Shown: one piece after another, positions 18,155 through 26,027 of the stretch
Layout: the number at the start of each line of letters is the position of its first letter
How positions within the stretch are numbered: the stretch's first letter is position 1
NCBI GenBank assembly: GCA_020631395.1
Contig: JAHDHI010000044.1
Location: 1 to 41,042, forward strand
Length of the DNA: 41,042 bases
Direction: 5' to 3'
Source of the DNA: Bizionia sp.
GTDB lineage: Bacteria; Bacteroidota; Bacteroidia; Flavobacteriales; Flavobacteriaceae
The notes under the pieces: generated by a model
Told to the model about the DNA's origin: nothing
Seen by the model: only the letters and a program-made list of their open reading frames with translations
The model's database searches: none
Position numbers and translations under genes: made by a program

Positions 18155-18162
18155 CAACTTTG
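18155..18162 (+). promoter_or_regulatory. Weak -7-like box before the candidate small RNA
   Basis: CAACTTTG matches TAnnTTTG in five of six fixed positions. It is preceded by the related segments TACATTAAATT (18131-18141) and AACTTCATTGT (18143-18153), spaced 12 rather than 11 bases. It would start transcription near 18167. Confidence 0.3.
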
Positions 18163-18166
18163 TATG

Positions 18167-18269
18167 GTCTTGAGACAACAATTAGTATTTCATATAATCT
18201 ATTAGTTTTTGTCGACTTACATTATTATGATTTCTGATGAGGCTGCCTTGGCCAAGGCAGTCTTTTTTA
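18167..18269 (+). ncRNA. Candidate small RNA ending at an orphan terminator
   Basis: A strong plus-strand terminator at 18239-18266 has no protein gene ahead of it: the preceding plus-strand gene ends at 17529 with its own terminator, and the porin has its own start region downstream. A transcript of about 100 nucleotides starting after the -7-like box at 18155-18162 would explain it. A short GTCT-TG-AGAC hairpin lies near the proposed 5' end. The 5' end is uncertain and could lie as early as about 18080. A 15-codon frame overlapping the hairpin is not convincing as a peptide. Confidence 0.4.
18239..18266 (+). terminator. Strong plus-strand terminator with no gene upstream
   Basis: CTGCCTTGGCCAAGGCAG (18243-18260) is a perfect 18-base palindrome, extendable by a few pairs, followed by TCTTTTTTAT. 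The minus strand lacks a T run after the stem, so it acts in the plus direction only. Confidence 0.8.
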
Positions 18270-18290
18270 TTTGAAAGTTAATCATTAGGA

Positions 18291-18322
18291 AACATTAAGT
18301 TAACATTGAATTTGGTTATTTG
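18291..18322 (+). promoter_or_regulatory. Pho-box-like repeat pair and -7 region before the porin
   Basis: AACATTAAGTT (18291-18301) and AACATTGAATT (18302-18312) are adjacent 11-base direct repeats that match in 8 of 11 positions. A weak TTATTTGC -7-like sequence follows at 18316-18323, about 25 bases before the ATG. The spacing from repeat to box is 11 bases shorter than at the TonB receptor, keeping the same helical face. Confidence 0.6.
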
Positions 18323-18347
18323 CAACGACAAAAAACTAATTATTATA

Positions 18348-19550
18348 ATGAAACTTAAAATTACGCTTACCGCATTGTTAATGTGTGCATACATCTCTAT
18401 CAATGCACAAGAAATCAGTGACACCAAATTTGGAAAGGGGTTAATCAACTTTGTAGCCAAAGACAGCTCTTTCAGCATAAAATTTGCGCCTCGTTTTCAA
18501 GTACGTTCCATGTCTTCTTGGGATCATGATGGGGATCAATATGGAAGTCCAGAACATAATTTCATAGTACGTCGCTCTCGTTTGAAGTTCAGTGGCTTTG
18601 CATACAGCCCAAAATTGAAATACAAGATCGAATTAGGTCTAACCAACAGAGACATTTCTGGCGCCAATCAATTTAACAGAAATACACCTCGTATCATCCT
18701 TGATGCCGTTATCATGTGGAACTTTGCCGAAAACTTCGAACTTTGGGCAGGACAGACCAAGCTACCAGGAAACGTGGAGCGTGTGGTTTCATCAGGCAAT
18801 CTACAATTGGTGGATCGTTCCTTGCTTAACAGTCGTTTCAACATTGATCGTGACTTGGGTATACAATTGCGTCACAAAACCAACTTGGGAGGTGATTTCC
18901 TAATGCGTGAAAAGCTGTCAATCTCTCAAGGAGAAGGTCGTAACGTCACAGAAGGAAACATAGGGGGGCTGCAATATACAGGACGCTTGGAATTCTTACC
19001 ATTTGGAACATTCAAATCCAAAGGAGATTATGTTCAAGCAGATTTGAAACGTGAGGATGCACCAAAATTGATGGTTGGATTCACTTATAACTACAATCAA
19101 GATGCCGTTAGGGAAAGAAGTGGATTGGGATCTTATATGTTTCTTAGCGACGGATCTTTGTACGAGACAGACATTACGACAATTTTTGCCGATGCCATGT
19201 TCAAATACAAAGGATTTTCCTTCATGGGAGAATATGCAACGCGTAGTGCGGAAAATGAAATCGCAATAGATTTGGATGGTACACCAACAGGAGATGTCGT
19301 ATTAACGGGAAATGCACTTAACTTGCAAGCTGGATACTTGTTTAAAAGCAACTACGAGATTGCTGGACGTTTTACTACTGTAGACTACGATACCGTAACA
19401 GGAAGCCTTCCTCAAGAACAATATACTTTGGGTGCCTCAAAGTACATAGTTGGTCACAAATTGAAAGTACAAAGTGACCTGAGCTATACTACTGTAGACG
19501 GAAAAGACGACAATATCACTTTTAGAATTGGATTTGACATTCACTTTTAA
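18348..19550 (+). CDS. Phosphate-selective porin O/P family protein
   Basis: The 400-residue product starts with a signal peptide (MKLKITLTALLMCAYISINAQ) and continues as an outer-membrane barrel related to the OprO/OprP family: FAPRFQVRSMSSWDHDGDQ, FIVRRSRLKFSGFAYSPKLK, FELWAGQTKLPGNVERV, ending in the terminal Phe (FRIGFDIHF) expected of barrel proteins. A TTG 42 bases upstream is in frame but sits inside the promoter region, so the ATG at 18348 is used. Family members in Pseudomonas pass phosphate or polyphosphate. Its position 72 bases before the PiT permease supports a phosphate role here. Confidence 0.88.
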   Translation: MKLKITLTALLMCAYISINAQEISDTKFGKGLINFVAKDSSFSIKFAPRFQVRSMSSWDHDGDQYGSPEHNFIVRRSRLKFSGFAYSPKLKYKIELGLTNRDISGANQFNRNTPRIILDAVIMWNFAENFELWAGQTKLPGNVERVVSSGNLQLVDRSLLNSRFNIDRDLGIQLRHKTNLGGDFLMREKLSISQGEGRNVTEGNIGGLQYTGRLEFLPFGTFKSKGDYVQADLKREDAPKLMVGFTYNYNQDAVRERSGLGSYMFLSDGSLYETDITTIFADAMFKYKGFSFMGEYATRSAENEIAIDLDGTPTGDVVLTGNALNLQAGYLFKSNYEIAGRFTTVDYDTVTGSLPQEQYTLGASKYIVGHKLKVQSDLSYTTVDGKDDNITFRIGFDIHF

Positions 19551-19567
19551 GTTCTTTGATGAAAGAT

Positions 19568-19599
19568 AACATTACACTTGATGACACTAAGGATATTTG
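19568..19599 (+). promoter_or_regulatory. Possible internal promoter with a single Pho-like unit before PiT
   Basis: One AACATTACACT unit (19568-19578) is followed by GATATTTG (19592-19599), which matches TAnnTTTG except at the first base. The distance from unit start to box end (31 bases) equals that at the TonB receptor. With only one clear unit the evidence is weak; read-through from the porin is also possible. Confidence 0.3.
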
Positions 19600-19622
19600 C
19601 AAACTTATTTTAATTAAAAATT

Positions 19623-21902
19623 ATGGATAACATTTATTTATTTATGTTGATTGCCATTACAATCTTAGCAGTTGCTGATATTGTTGTTGGAGTTAGCAAT
19701 GATGCGATTAATTTCTTGAACTCCGCCATTGGCTCCAAAGCCATTTCCATGCGTACCATCATGGTCGTTGCGAGTTTAGGGATTTTTATTGGAGCCGTTT
19801 TTTCCAGTGGAATGATGGAAGTGGCTCGTAAAGGAATTTTTGTACCAGCGATGTTCAACTTTGAAGACATCATGTACATTTTCATGGCGGTAATGATAAC
19901 CGACATTTTGCTATTGGATTTCTTCAATACTTTAGGATTACCTACCTCTACTACGGTTTCCATTGTGTTCAACTTGTTGGGTGCTGCAGTAGTAATGTCT
20001 TTGATAAAGATTACAGCTTCAGATTCGTTGACTGTATCGGACTTGGGCAATTTCATAAATACTGAAAAGGCGATCACCATTATAACGGGTATTTTAATGT
20101 CAGTTTTCATTGCTTTTACCGTTGGTGCCTTGGTACAATGGCTTTCTCGTTTGATTTTCACCTTTCAATACGAACAAAAAATCAAGAACTTCGGAACCAT
20201 ATTTGGTGCTGTCTGTTTAACTGCCATAACTTACTTCATCTTCTTGAAAGGGCTGAAAGGAACACCGTATTACAAAGATTTAAAAGGAGTAATAGAGGGT
20301 AATGAAATCTTCATCATACTAGGAAGCTTTCTTTTGTGGCTAGGTGTCTCGTTTGCATTTCAAGCCATAACCAAGAAAACGATTTTGCTTGTTGTAATTG
20401 CAGTAGGTACTTTTGGATTGGCTTTGGCCTTCTCAGGAAATGACTTGGTGAATTTTATAGGTGTACCAATGGCCGCCTACCATTCCTATGAAGCTTGGGT
20501 TTCTTCTGGAGTAGATCCTTCCATGTTTTCCATGGAGGTATTGGACAAGAAAGTACCCGCAGAACCTTTATTGTTGTTCATTGCAGGTGCCATCATGGTA
20601 TTGACTCTATGGTTTTCCAAAAAAGCAAAGACCGTAGCAGAAACGGAATTGAGTTTATCTCGTCAAGGCGATACACATGAAAAGTTCGAACCAAACATAC
20701 TATCGAGAAGCGTTGTCAAAGGAACATCTTGGCTATCCAATGTCATTAGCTTCGCACTTCCCAAGTCTACTCAAGAATCCATAGGAAGGAGCTTTGAAAA
20801 GCCTAATGAATTGGCATTGACGAAAGACCAAAGTATCGATGCTCCGGCTTTCGACATGATTAGAGCTTCAGTTAACTTAATGGTAGCAGGTGTTTTAATC
20901 GCCATTGCCACATCCATGAAACTCCCCCTATCCACAACCTATGTAACCTTCATGGTTGCCATGGGTACATCGTTTGCAGATCGCGCTTGGGGAAGAGAAA
21001 GTGCAGTATATAGAGTTGCTGGGGTATTGAACGTAATTGGTGGTTGGTTTGGAACTGCTTTGGGAGCATTCATCGCTGCAGGATTCGTAGTATTCCTGAT
21101 TCAAGGCAATCCAAAAGTAATGACTCCAATCTTATTGCTATTAACTGGGATCTTATTGGTTAGGAATTACCTTTCTCATAAAAAAAGTACAAGTAAGGCC
21201 ATTGATGAAGATAGTTTGTCTACATCTGAAGAAAGTAGATCTGTACAGGGTGTAATTCACGAAAGTGCAAAAAACATTGCCAGTGTCGTTAAGCGCGGAA
21301 ATAGAATTTACACAAGTGCTGTTAAAGGTTTGGCCAAACAAGATCTGGCTTCGCTTAAAAAGAACAAGAAGCAAGTGGTTAAATTATCGGAAGAGGTGGA
21401 CAATCTTAGGGACAACATCTTCTATTTCATCAAGAACTTGGATGAATCCAGCGTAGGGGCAAGTAACTTCTACATCAACATACTAGGTTATTTACAGGAT
21501 ATGACACAATCTTTGGAATATATTTCCAAAACGAGTCACAAGCACATCAACAACAACCACAAGAAGCTCAAATTTAGTCAAATCAAGGAATTGAAAGAAG
21601 TTGACGATGCATTGGAAGCATTGTTCAATGACATAAAAAGTGCTTTCGATTCTCGTTCTTTTGAAGAAATTGGCGAAATTTTAAGTCGTAAGAAAGAAGT
21701 CTTTGACATCGTAACATCTAAAATCGTCAAGCAAGTTGCCCGTACGAGAACTGAAGAATCCAGTCCTAAGAACACGACGCTTTACTTCGGATTACTGTTG
21801 GAAACCAAAGATTTGTTGACAGCTACCATGAATTTATTGGAAGAGTATCACAACGCGCATGATGGAGATGTGACTCCTGCTACTATCAAGGACGAAGAAT
21901 AG
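19623..21902 (+). CDS. PiT-family inorganic phosphate transporter fused to a PhoU-like domain
   Basis: The 759-residue protein is an inner-membrane phosphate symporter. Both PiT half-signatures are present: GVSNDAINFLNSAIGSKA (about 23-40) with LGLPTSTTVSIVFN, and LPLSTTYVTFMVAMGTSFAD in the second half. Roughly twelve hydrophobic segments run to about residue 515. A soluble, helical region of about 210 residues (about 540-750) resembles the PhoU-like proteins usually encoded as a separate gene beside pit. It follows the porin gene on the same strand with no terminator between, so outer- and inner-membrane phosphate steps are probably co-expressed. No PstSCAB genes are visible in the window. 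Confidence 0.92.
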   Translation: MDNIYLFMLIAITILAVADIVVGVSNDAINFLNSAIGSKAISMRTIMVVASLGIFIGAVFSSGMMEVARKGIFVPAMFNFEDIMYIFMAVMITDILLLDFFNTLGLPTSTTVSIVFNLLGAAVVMSLIKITASDSLTVSDLGNFINTEKAITIITGILMSVFIAFTVGALVQWLSRLIFTFQYEQKIKNFGTIFGAVCLTAITYFIFLKGLKGTPYYKDLKGVIEGNEIFIILGSFLLWLGVSFAFQAITKKTILLVVIAVGTFGLALAFSGNDLVNFIGVPMAAYHSYEAWVSSGVDPSMFSMEVLDKKVPAEPLLLFIAGAIMVLTLWFSKKAKTVAETELSLSRQGDTHEKFEPNILSRSVVKGTSWLSNVISFALPKSTQESIGRSFEKPNELALTKDQSIDAPAFDMIRASVNLMVAGVLIAIATSMKLPLSTTYVTFMVAMGTSFADRAWGRESAVYRVAGVLNVIGGWFGTALGAFIAAGFVVFLIQGNPKVMTPILLLLTGILLVRNYLSHKKSTSKAIDEDSLSTSEESRSVQGVIHESAKNIASVVKRGNRIYTSAVKGLAKQDLASLKKNKKQVVKLSEEVDNLRDNIFYFIKNLDESSVGASNFYINILGYLQDMTQSLEYISKTSHKHINNNHKKLKFSQIKELKEVDDALEALFNDIKSAFDSRSFEEIGEILSRKKEVFDIVTSKIVKQVARTRTEESSPKNTTLYFGLLLETKDLLTATMNLLEEYHNAHDGDVTPATIKDEE

Positions 21903-21924
21903 TAGACGCTATTTCAAATCACAG

Positions 21925-21970
21925 AAAAAGAAGCCTCATAACAATGATTATGAGGCTTCTTTTTGTTTTT
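21925..21970. terminator. Bidirectional terminator between PiT and chrA
   Basis: A 17-bp stem (21925-21941 with 21948-21964, core GAAGCCTCATAA/TTATGAGGCTTC) with a 6-base loop is flanked by A on the left and T on the right. It lies between two convergent genes and can serve both. Confidence 0.88.
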
Positions 21971-21997
21971 TTTCTTATTTCAATTCTCTTTTGTCTC

Positions 21998-23119
21998 TTA
22001 AAACAAATTGATTGCATATCCCAAAATTGCTCCAATGACTATTACCCAAATGGGACCAACCTTCGTTGCAAACACCAAATATGTGGCTGTTATGGCTATG
22101 GCTATGGCTTTCCAATCCAATAACGTCTCTTTGGCCATGACAAAAAGCACAGCCAACATTACTGCAACTGCTGCAACATTTACCGCATCCAAAAAGTAAC
22201 GCAACAACTTAGACTTCCTCATTTTATCAATGAATGGATTTAAAATCAATACGAATAAAAAAGAGGGTAAAAAAATTCCTGCAGTGGCTACCAAAGCCCC
22301 ATAAAAACCAGACAATTGATACCCAATGAATGTAGACGTCGACAATACTGGACCAGGCGTGAATTGCCCAACTGCTATGGCATCTATGAGTTCTGGCCTG
22401 GTAAGCCAGCCTTTGGTTACCAGTTCTGCATCCAAATAGGCAAACAAGACATACCCGCTGCCATATAGTATTGCTCCTACTTTTAAAAACACAAAAAACA
22501 CATTAAAAACGGATACCTTGAGCATCGAAGTTCCAAAACCGAGGGTCAAAAACAAAGGAGACACGCCATTTAAATTGGAAGTCGATTTCTCCTTTACATA
22601 AAAATACAACAACCCAAAAATACCAGCCGACAACAATGCCAATATCTCATTGACGCCCAGCAGACTTGCCAGCAAGACCAAAACCCCCAAAATAGCAAGC
22701 TCCGTGGTCTTTATCGCTTTTTTCCCAAGTTTGATCACTGCAGAAGCTATGATGGCCAATACCGCTGGTTTTATCCCAAAAACAAAAGGTTCGACTTGAG
22801 GCAATTGCCCATATTCCACATACAGATAAGCCAACAAAGCCGTTATGATGGTAGCTGGAAAGATAAATGCAGCCCCAGCTACGAAAAGACCAACTTTGCC
22901 AGCACGCTCATAACCACAATGCATTGTCATTTCCGTCGAATTCGGACCAGGAATCAAATTCGTGGTCCCAATGAGGTCGAGAAAATAATCTCTGGTCATC
23001 CACTTTCGCTTTACTACGATTTCATCTTCCATCATTGCTATGTGAGCAGCTGGCCCTCCAAAGGCGAAACACCCCAATTTGAAAAACACCAGCGCTACTT
23101 CTTTAAGTCTACCATTCAT
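21998..23119 (-). CDS. chrA: ChrA-type chromate transporter
   Basis: The 373-residue membrane protein has both halves of a full-length CHR protein. The first begins LVFFKLGCFAFGGPAAHIAM and carries TTNLIPGPNSTEMT; the second carries FFVFLKVGAILYGSGYVLFA and IAVGQFTPGPVLSTSTFIGY. The FGGP and PGP motifs mark the family. Some members expel chromate; for many homologues the natural anion is unknown. A TTG at 23125 is in frame, but the ATG at 23119 is preferred. It stands alone, divergent from the OmpA lipoprotein gene. Confidence 0.92.
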   Translation of the reverse strand: MNGRLKEVALVFFKLGCFAFGGPAAHIAMMEDEIVVKRKWMTRDYFLDLIGTTNLIPGPNSTEMTMHCGYERAGKVGLFVAGAAFIFPATIITALLAYLYVEYGQLPQVEPFVFGIKPAVLAIIASAVIKLGKKAIKTTELAILGVLVLLASLLGVNEILALLSAGIFGLLYFYVKEKSTSNLNGVSPLFLTLGFGTSMLKVSVFNVFFVFLKVGAILYGSGYVLFAYLDAELVTKGWLTRPELIDAIAVGQFTPGPVLSTSTFIGYQLSGFYGALVATAGIFLPSFLFVLILNPFIDKMRKSKLLRYFLDAVNVAAVAVMLAVLFVMAKETLLDWKAIAIAITATYLVFATKVGPIWVIVIGAILGYAINLF

Positions 23120-23268
23120 TTGCAATCCTGTATTTTCATAAATTTTGAGACTATGAATATAATAAAACCATTGTAGCTTATTTAATGTTAAAGTTTTTTA
23201 AAATAAACAACCCCAAAAGTCCATGCCACAAAAAATCTCGTAGTTATAGAAACCCAAAATAAGAATTT

Positions 23269-24123
23269 ATGAGAACTATTTCAATTACATTATTATCATT
23301 TTTCATATTGGCCTCTTGTGTTTCCAAAAAGAAATACTTGGCATTGGAACAAGAAAAAGGAGAGTTGAACAATGAACTTACCAAAACCAAAATCGAAAAA
23401 GAAGATTTAGAGGTGAAATTCGCCAAAATTGAAGCTAGAGTAGAAGAGTACAACTCAAAAATCAATTCACTGAATGAGGATGTAGAGGGCTTAAAGGTAG
23501 AGAACAATTCAAAATTGGTCATTTCTGAAGATGGTGCAGTGGCTTCCAACATCACAAAACAAAAAATGAGGGAAACGCTAACCAAGGTTGACCCCCATGA
23601 GTTGAGTCAAGCCAAAACCTTGAAGGACTCCATGAATTTGGCCGTAGGCTACCATTTAAATCGTACTATCGATACCAGTACCTTGAATGAGGACGAGGAC
23701 ATCAGTGTAGACATAAACGAAACCGTGGTCATGGTTTCCATTTCCGACAAGATGTTGTTCAATAGCGGTAGTTATAGAATAAGTCCCAAAGCAAACAACA
23801 TACTACAAAAATTGGCTGATGTCATTAATTCCGAACCAAGCATCGATGTCATGGTAGAAGGCCACACGGATTCTAGAAGCATCAGTACGGATAGAGTGGC
23901 AGACAATTGGGACTTAAGCGTTCTTAGAGCCACTTCCGTTGTTCGAAAACTTCAGGATCAATATAACGTAGCGCCAGAAAAATTGATTGCATCTGGAAGA
24001 AGCAGCTACCAACCGATAACTGGCAACGAAACACGTGAGGGGCGTTCAAAGAATAGACGTACAAGAATAATAATTCTACCCAACATCAATAAGTTCTTTG
24101 CCTTGATGGCATCAACGGATTAA
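23269..24123 (+). CDS. OmpA-family peptidoglycan-binding lipoprotein
   Basis: The 284-residue product has a lipoprotein signal (MRTISITLLSFFILASC), a charged coiled coil (about 22-85, with KKKYLALEQEKGELNNELTK) and a C-terminal OmpA/MotB-like domain (about 145-275), with MLFNSGSYRIS, VMVEGHTDSRSI and GRSKNRRTRIIIL containing the Asp and Arg that hold diaminopimelate. It should tether the outer membrane to peptidoglycan. A small exported protein follows 134 bases later on the same strand. Confidence 0.9.
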   Translation: MRTISITLLSFFILASCVSKKKYLALEQEKGELNNELTKTKIEKEDLEVKFAKIEARVEEYNSKINSLNEDVEGLKVENNSKLVISEDGAVASNITKQKMRETLTKVDPHELSQAKTLKDSMNLAVGYHLNRTIDTSTLNEDEDISVDINETVVMVSISDKMLFNSGSYRISPKANNILQKLADVINSEPSIDVMVEGHTDSRSISTDRVADNWDLSVLRATSVVRKLQDQYNVAPEKLIASGRSSYQPITGNETREGRSKNRRTRIIILPNINKFFALMASTD

Positions 24124-24257
24124 TACTTTGCCCAGATATGTTATACTTAGCCTTTGTCTATTTCAGCAAATTTCTCCGAACCAAGTCTCAAGGCATTAAA
24201 CCACCTTTAAAACAGATTAAATAACTCAAATACAAAAACAGAAGAATTAAAAGAATC

Positions 24258-24596
24258 ATGAAAACAATGAAATCATCATTATTGGTATTGCTGTTGGTCG
24301 TCACCAATGTCTTATCAGCAAACGCCATCTCAAAAAAAGACTTAGATCCCTCTCTAGTAGCCAAGGAGATTCATGAGTTATTGGACAATCCGAAGTTTCA
24401 AATCAACGAGGAATTGTTGGCTAGTGTAACTTTCACCCTCAACGGAGAAAACGAAATTGTAGTATTAACGGTAGATACCGATAGCTTGGTATTGGAAAAC
24501 TACATTAAACAGAGGTTGAATTACAACAAACTGTCTTTAAAGCTGGAAAGTCAAAAGCTATACAAAGTACCAGTTAGAATTGTTTCCACGAAATAA
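24258..24596 (+). CDS. Small exported protein of unknown function
   Basis: The 112-residue product has a signal peptide (SSLLVLLLVVTNVLSANA) and one small domain (about 45-110: VTFTLNGENEIVVLTVDTD ... LNYNKLSLKLESQKLYKVPVRI). The alternating strand, helix, strand pattern is reminiscent of TonB C-terminal-like folds, but I cannot assign a family. It ends at a clear terminator. It is probably periplasmic. Confidence 0.75.
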   Translation: MKTMKSSLLVLLLVVTNVLSANAISKKDLDPSLVAKEIHELLDNPKFQINEELLASVTFTLNGENEIVVLTVDTDSLVLENYIKQRLNYNKLSLKLESQKLYKVPVRIVSTK

Positions 24597-24617
24597 ATTG
24601 GAAATCACTAATAATAG

Positions 24618-24648
24618 AAAAGCATCCTCGACGAGGATGCTTTTTTTT
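24618..24648. terminator. Bidirectional terminator, GCATCC stem
   Basis: AAAAGCATCCTC (24618-24629) pairs with GAGGATGCTTTT (24633-24644) over a 3-base loop, followed by eight T in total on the plus side. It lies between the small exported protein gene and the convergent CPBP gene. Confidence 0.88.
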
Positions 24649-24654
24649 GTTATT

Positions 24655-25401
24655 TCATACAATAGAATTATAGCTATAATAATCTATTAATAGAATAATG
24701 AAATTATGAATAAAATGTATTAGAATACCTATCCAAAGTGTGTTGTATTTACTTCTTAAATAACCTAATAACAATCCAAAAGGGAAAATCCACAGAAAAG
24801 ATATAAAAGAAAAATGAATCAGTGCAAACAAAAATGCCGTAGCAATAATTGTTAATTTGCCACTTGCCACTTCTCTCAATTTATTAAACAAGAAGCCTCT
24901 AAAGGCCAACTCTTCAAATATTGGAGGTAGAATGGCAATAAAAATTATTGACCACAATAATGGGGCTTCCAAATATAAATAAGTTTCGTAATAATTAACA
25001 TATTCTCCTTCTTCTAGCAAGAAGTTGATTAATGCCATTAAATAATAGACGATTATACTCGTAAATATGGGCACAACAATGGCAAACAACAAAACTTTCC
25101 AATGAATATTCTTAAAAGAATAGAGCTTTAAAATATTCTTATAATCTAAAGCTGAAAAACAAAGAACCAAGATTGCAAAAGCAATTTCTATTCCCAAGTC
25201 CATTTTAAAATCTTGAGTGGAACCATCACTTATTAGATAAGTGCAGGCAATGAATATTAAATTGGCAACATAAAACCCAATAATCAAGTTAATGGCATTC
25301 ATGCGACTTGAATCTATATCTTTTTTAATGGATTGACCACACTTGGAACAAAACTTCACATGAGTTTCGACAACAGATTTACAATTTTGACAAGTAATCA
25401 A
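24655..25401 (-). CDS. CPBP-family intramembrane protease with N-terminal zinc ribbon
   Basis: The 248-residue product starts with a zinc ribbon (Cys4, Cys7, Cys18, Cys21) and continues with about eight membrane segments. The CPBP/Abi motifs are present: EELAFR (163-168), His196 in FALIHFSF and His229/His232 in LIHFIHN, so a metal-dependent glutamic-type protease site looks intact. The start must be TTG at 25401: the next ATG (codon 34) would remove the zinc ribbon, and the codon two positions upstream is the in-frame stop of the previous gene. The two genes are therefore in one frame, separated by TAA AGT. Translation is probably coupled. Substrate unknown. Confidence 0.82.
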   Translation of the reverse strand: MITCQNCKSVVETHVKFCSKCGQSIKKDIDSSRMNAINLIIGFYVANLIFIACTYLISDGSTQDFKMDLGIEIAFAILVLCFSALDYKNILKLYSFKNIHWKVLLFAIVVPIFTSIIVYYLMALINFLLEEGEYVNYYETYLYLEAPLLWSIIFIAILPPIFEELAFRGFLFNKLREVASGKLTIIATAFLFALIHFSFISFLWIFPFGLLLGYLRSKYNTLWIGILIHFIHNFIILLIDYYSYNSIV

Positions 25402-25404
25402 ACT

Positions 25405-25914
25405 TTATGCATTTGTTTTTATTGATGATGCGGAATATATTCCTTTTCCCAAATAAGAAATGATTACAATCTTCCATAAGATTCCTTTTACCAGCGTCAT
25501 AGGTTCTAAAACTGCTGAAATAACAACCAAGGTTACATATAACAACAACCCCAACAATAAAGCCATAAGAGGTTTTTGTTCGGTCCAAAATCCCAATAGG
25601 ATATACATACAACAAACAATAAAGTTAATTATTAAATCTGCAATGTCACCAATGGAAAGATATCTAACAATAGCAAATAACAGAACTACTCCAGCTATGA
25701 CAAATAGTGTATTCTTCGCCGATTTGATTTTCTCCGCAGCATCTATGTTCTTATTTTTGTTCATAGCTCGTTTTGCATAAAACTTTGCTACATCTTGTTC
25801 ATTGCCCTTTAAAGGATAACCACAATCTTGACAAAAAGCATCATCATCATTTACGCTTGTTTCACAATGATTACAAAGCAAAGTTTCTTCTAATTTAACT
25901 TCTTCTATTTCCAT
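25405..25914 (-). CDS. Zinc-ribbon membrane protein upstream of the CPBP protease
   Basis: From the ATG at 25914 the product has 169 residues: an N-terminal zinc ribbon (Cys14, Cys17, Cys28, Cys31: LLCNHCET...AFCQDCGYPL), a charged linker, and about four hydrophobic segments from residue 68 on. A TTG at 25941 is in frame but adds only nine residues. I recognise no named family beyond the zinc ribbon. The same modular plan as the next gene, the same strand and a 3-base gap suggest that the two proteins work together, perhaps as regulator or partner and protease. Confidence 0.75.
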   Translation of the reverse strand: MEIEEVKLEETLLCNHCETSVNDDDAFCQDCGYPLKGNEQDVAKFYAKRAMNKNKNIDAAEKIKSAKNTLFVIAGVVLLFAIVRYLSIGDIADLIINFIVCCMYILLGFWTEQKPLMALLLGLLLYVTLVVISAVLEPMTLVKGILWKIVIISYLGKGIYSASSIKTNA

Positions 25915-25964
25915 TTCTTGATATAATTTATTTGAGGACAATATTCATGACATATTCTCCATAC

Positions 25965-25995
25965 AAAAAAGCATCCTTTATTGAGGATGCTTTTT
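25965..25995 (-). terminator. Terminator of nrdA, GCATCC stem
   Basis: AAAAAGCATCCT (25966-25977) pairs with AGGATGCTTTTT (25984-25995) around a 6-base loop. On the minus strand it is followed by six T, 32 bases after the nrdA stop. Confidence 0.82.
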
Positions 25996-26027
25996 CATAA
26001 CACTTAATTTATTTGTAAATATGCAGA

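Noticed and set aside
18225-18272. 15-codon frame (MISDEAALAKAVFFI) over the orphan terminator
   Set aside because: Its codons are the terminator stem and T run; the hairpin explains the sequence better than a peptide does.
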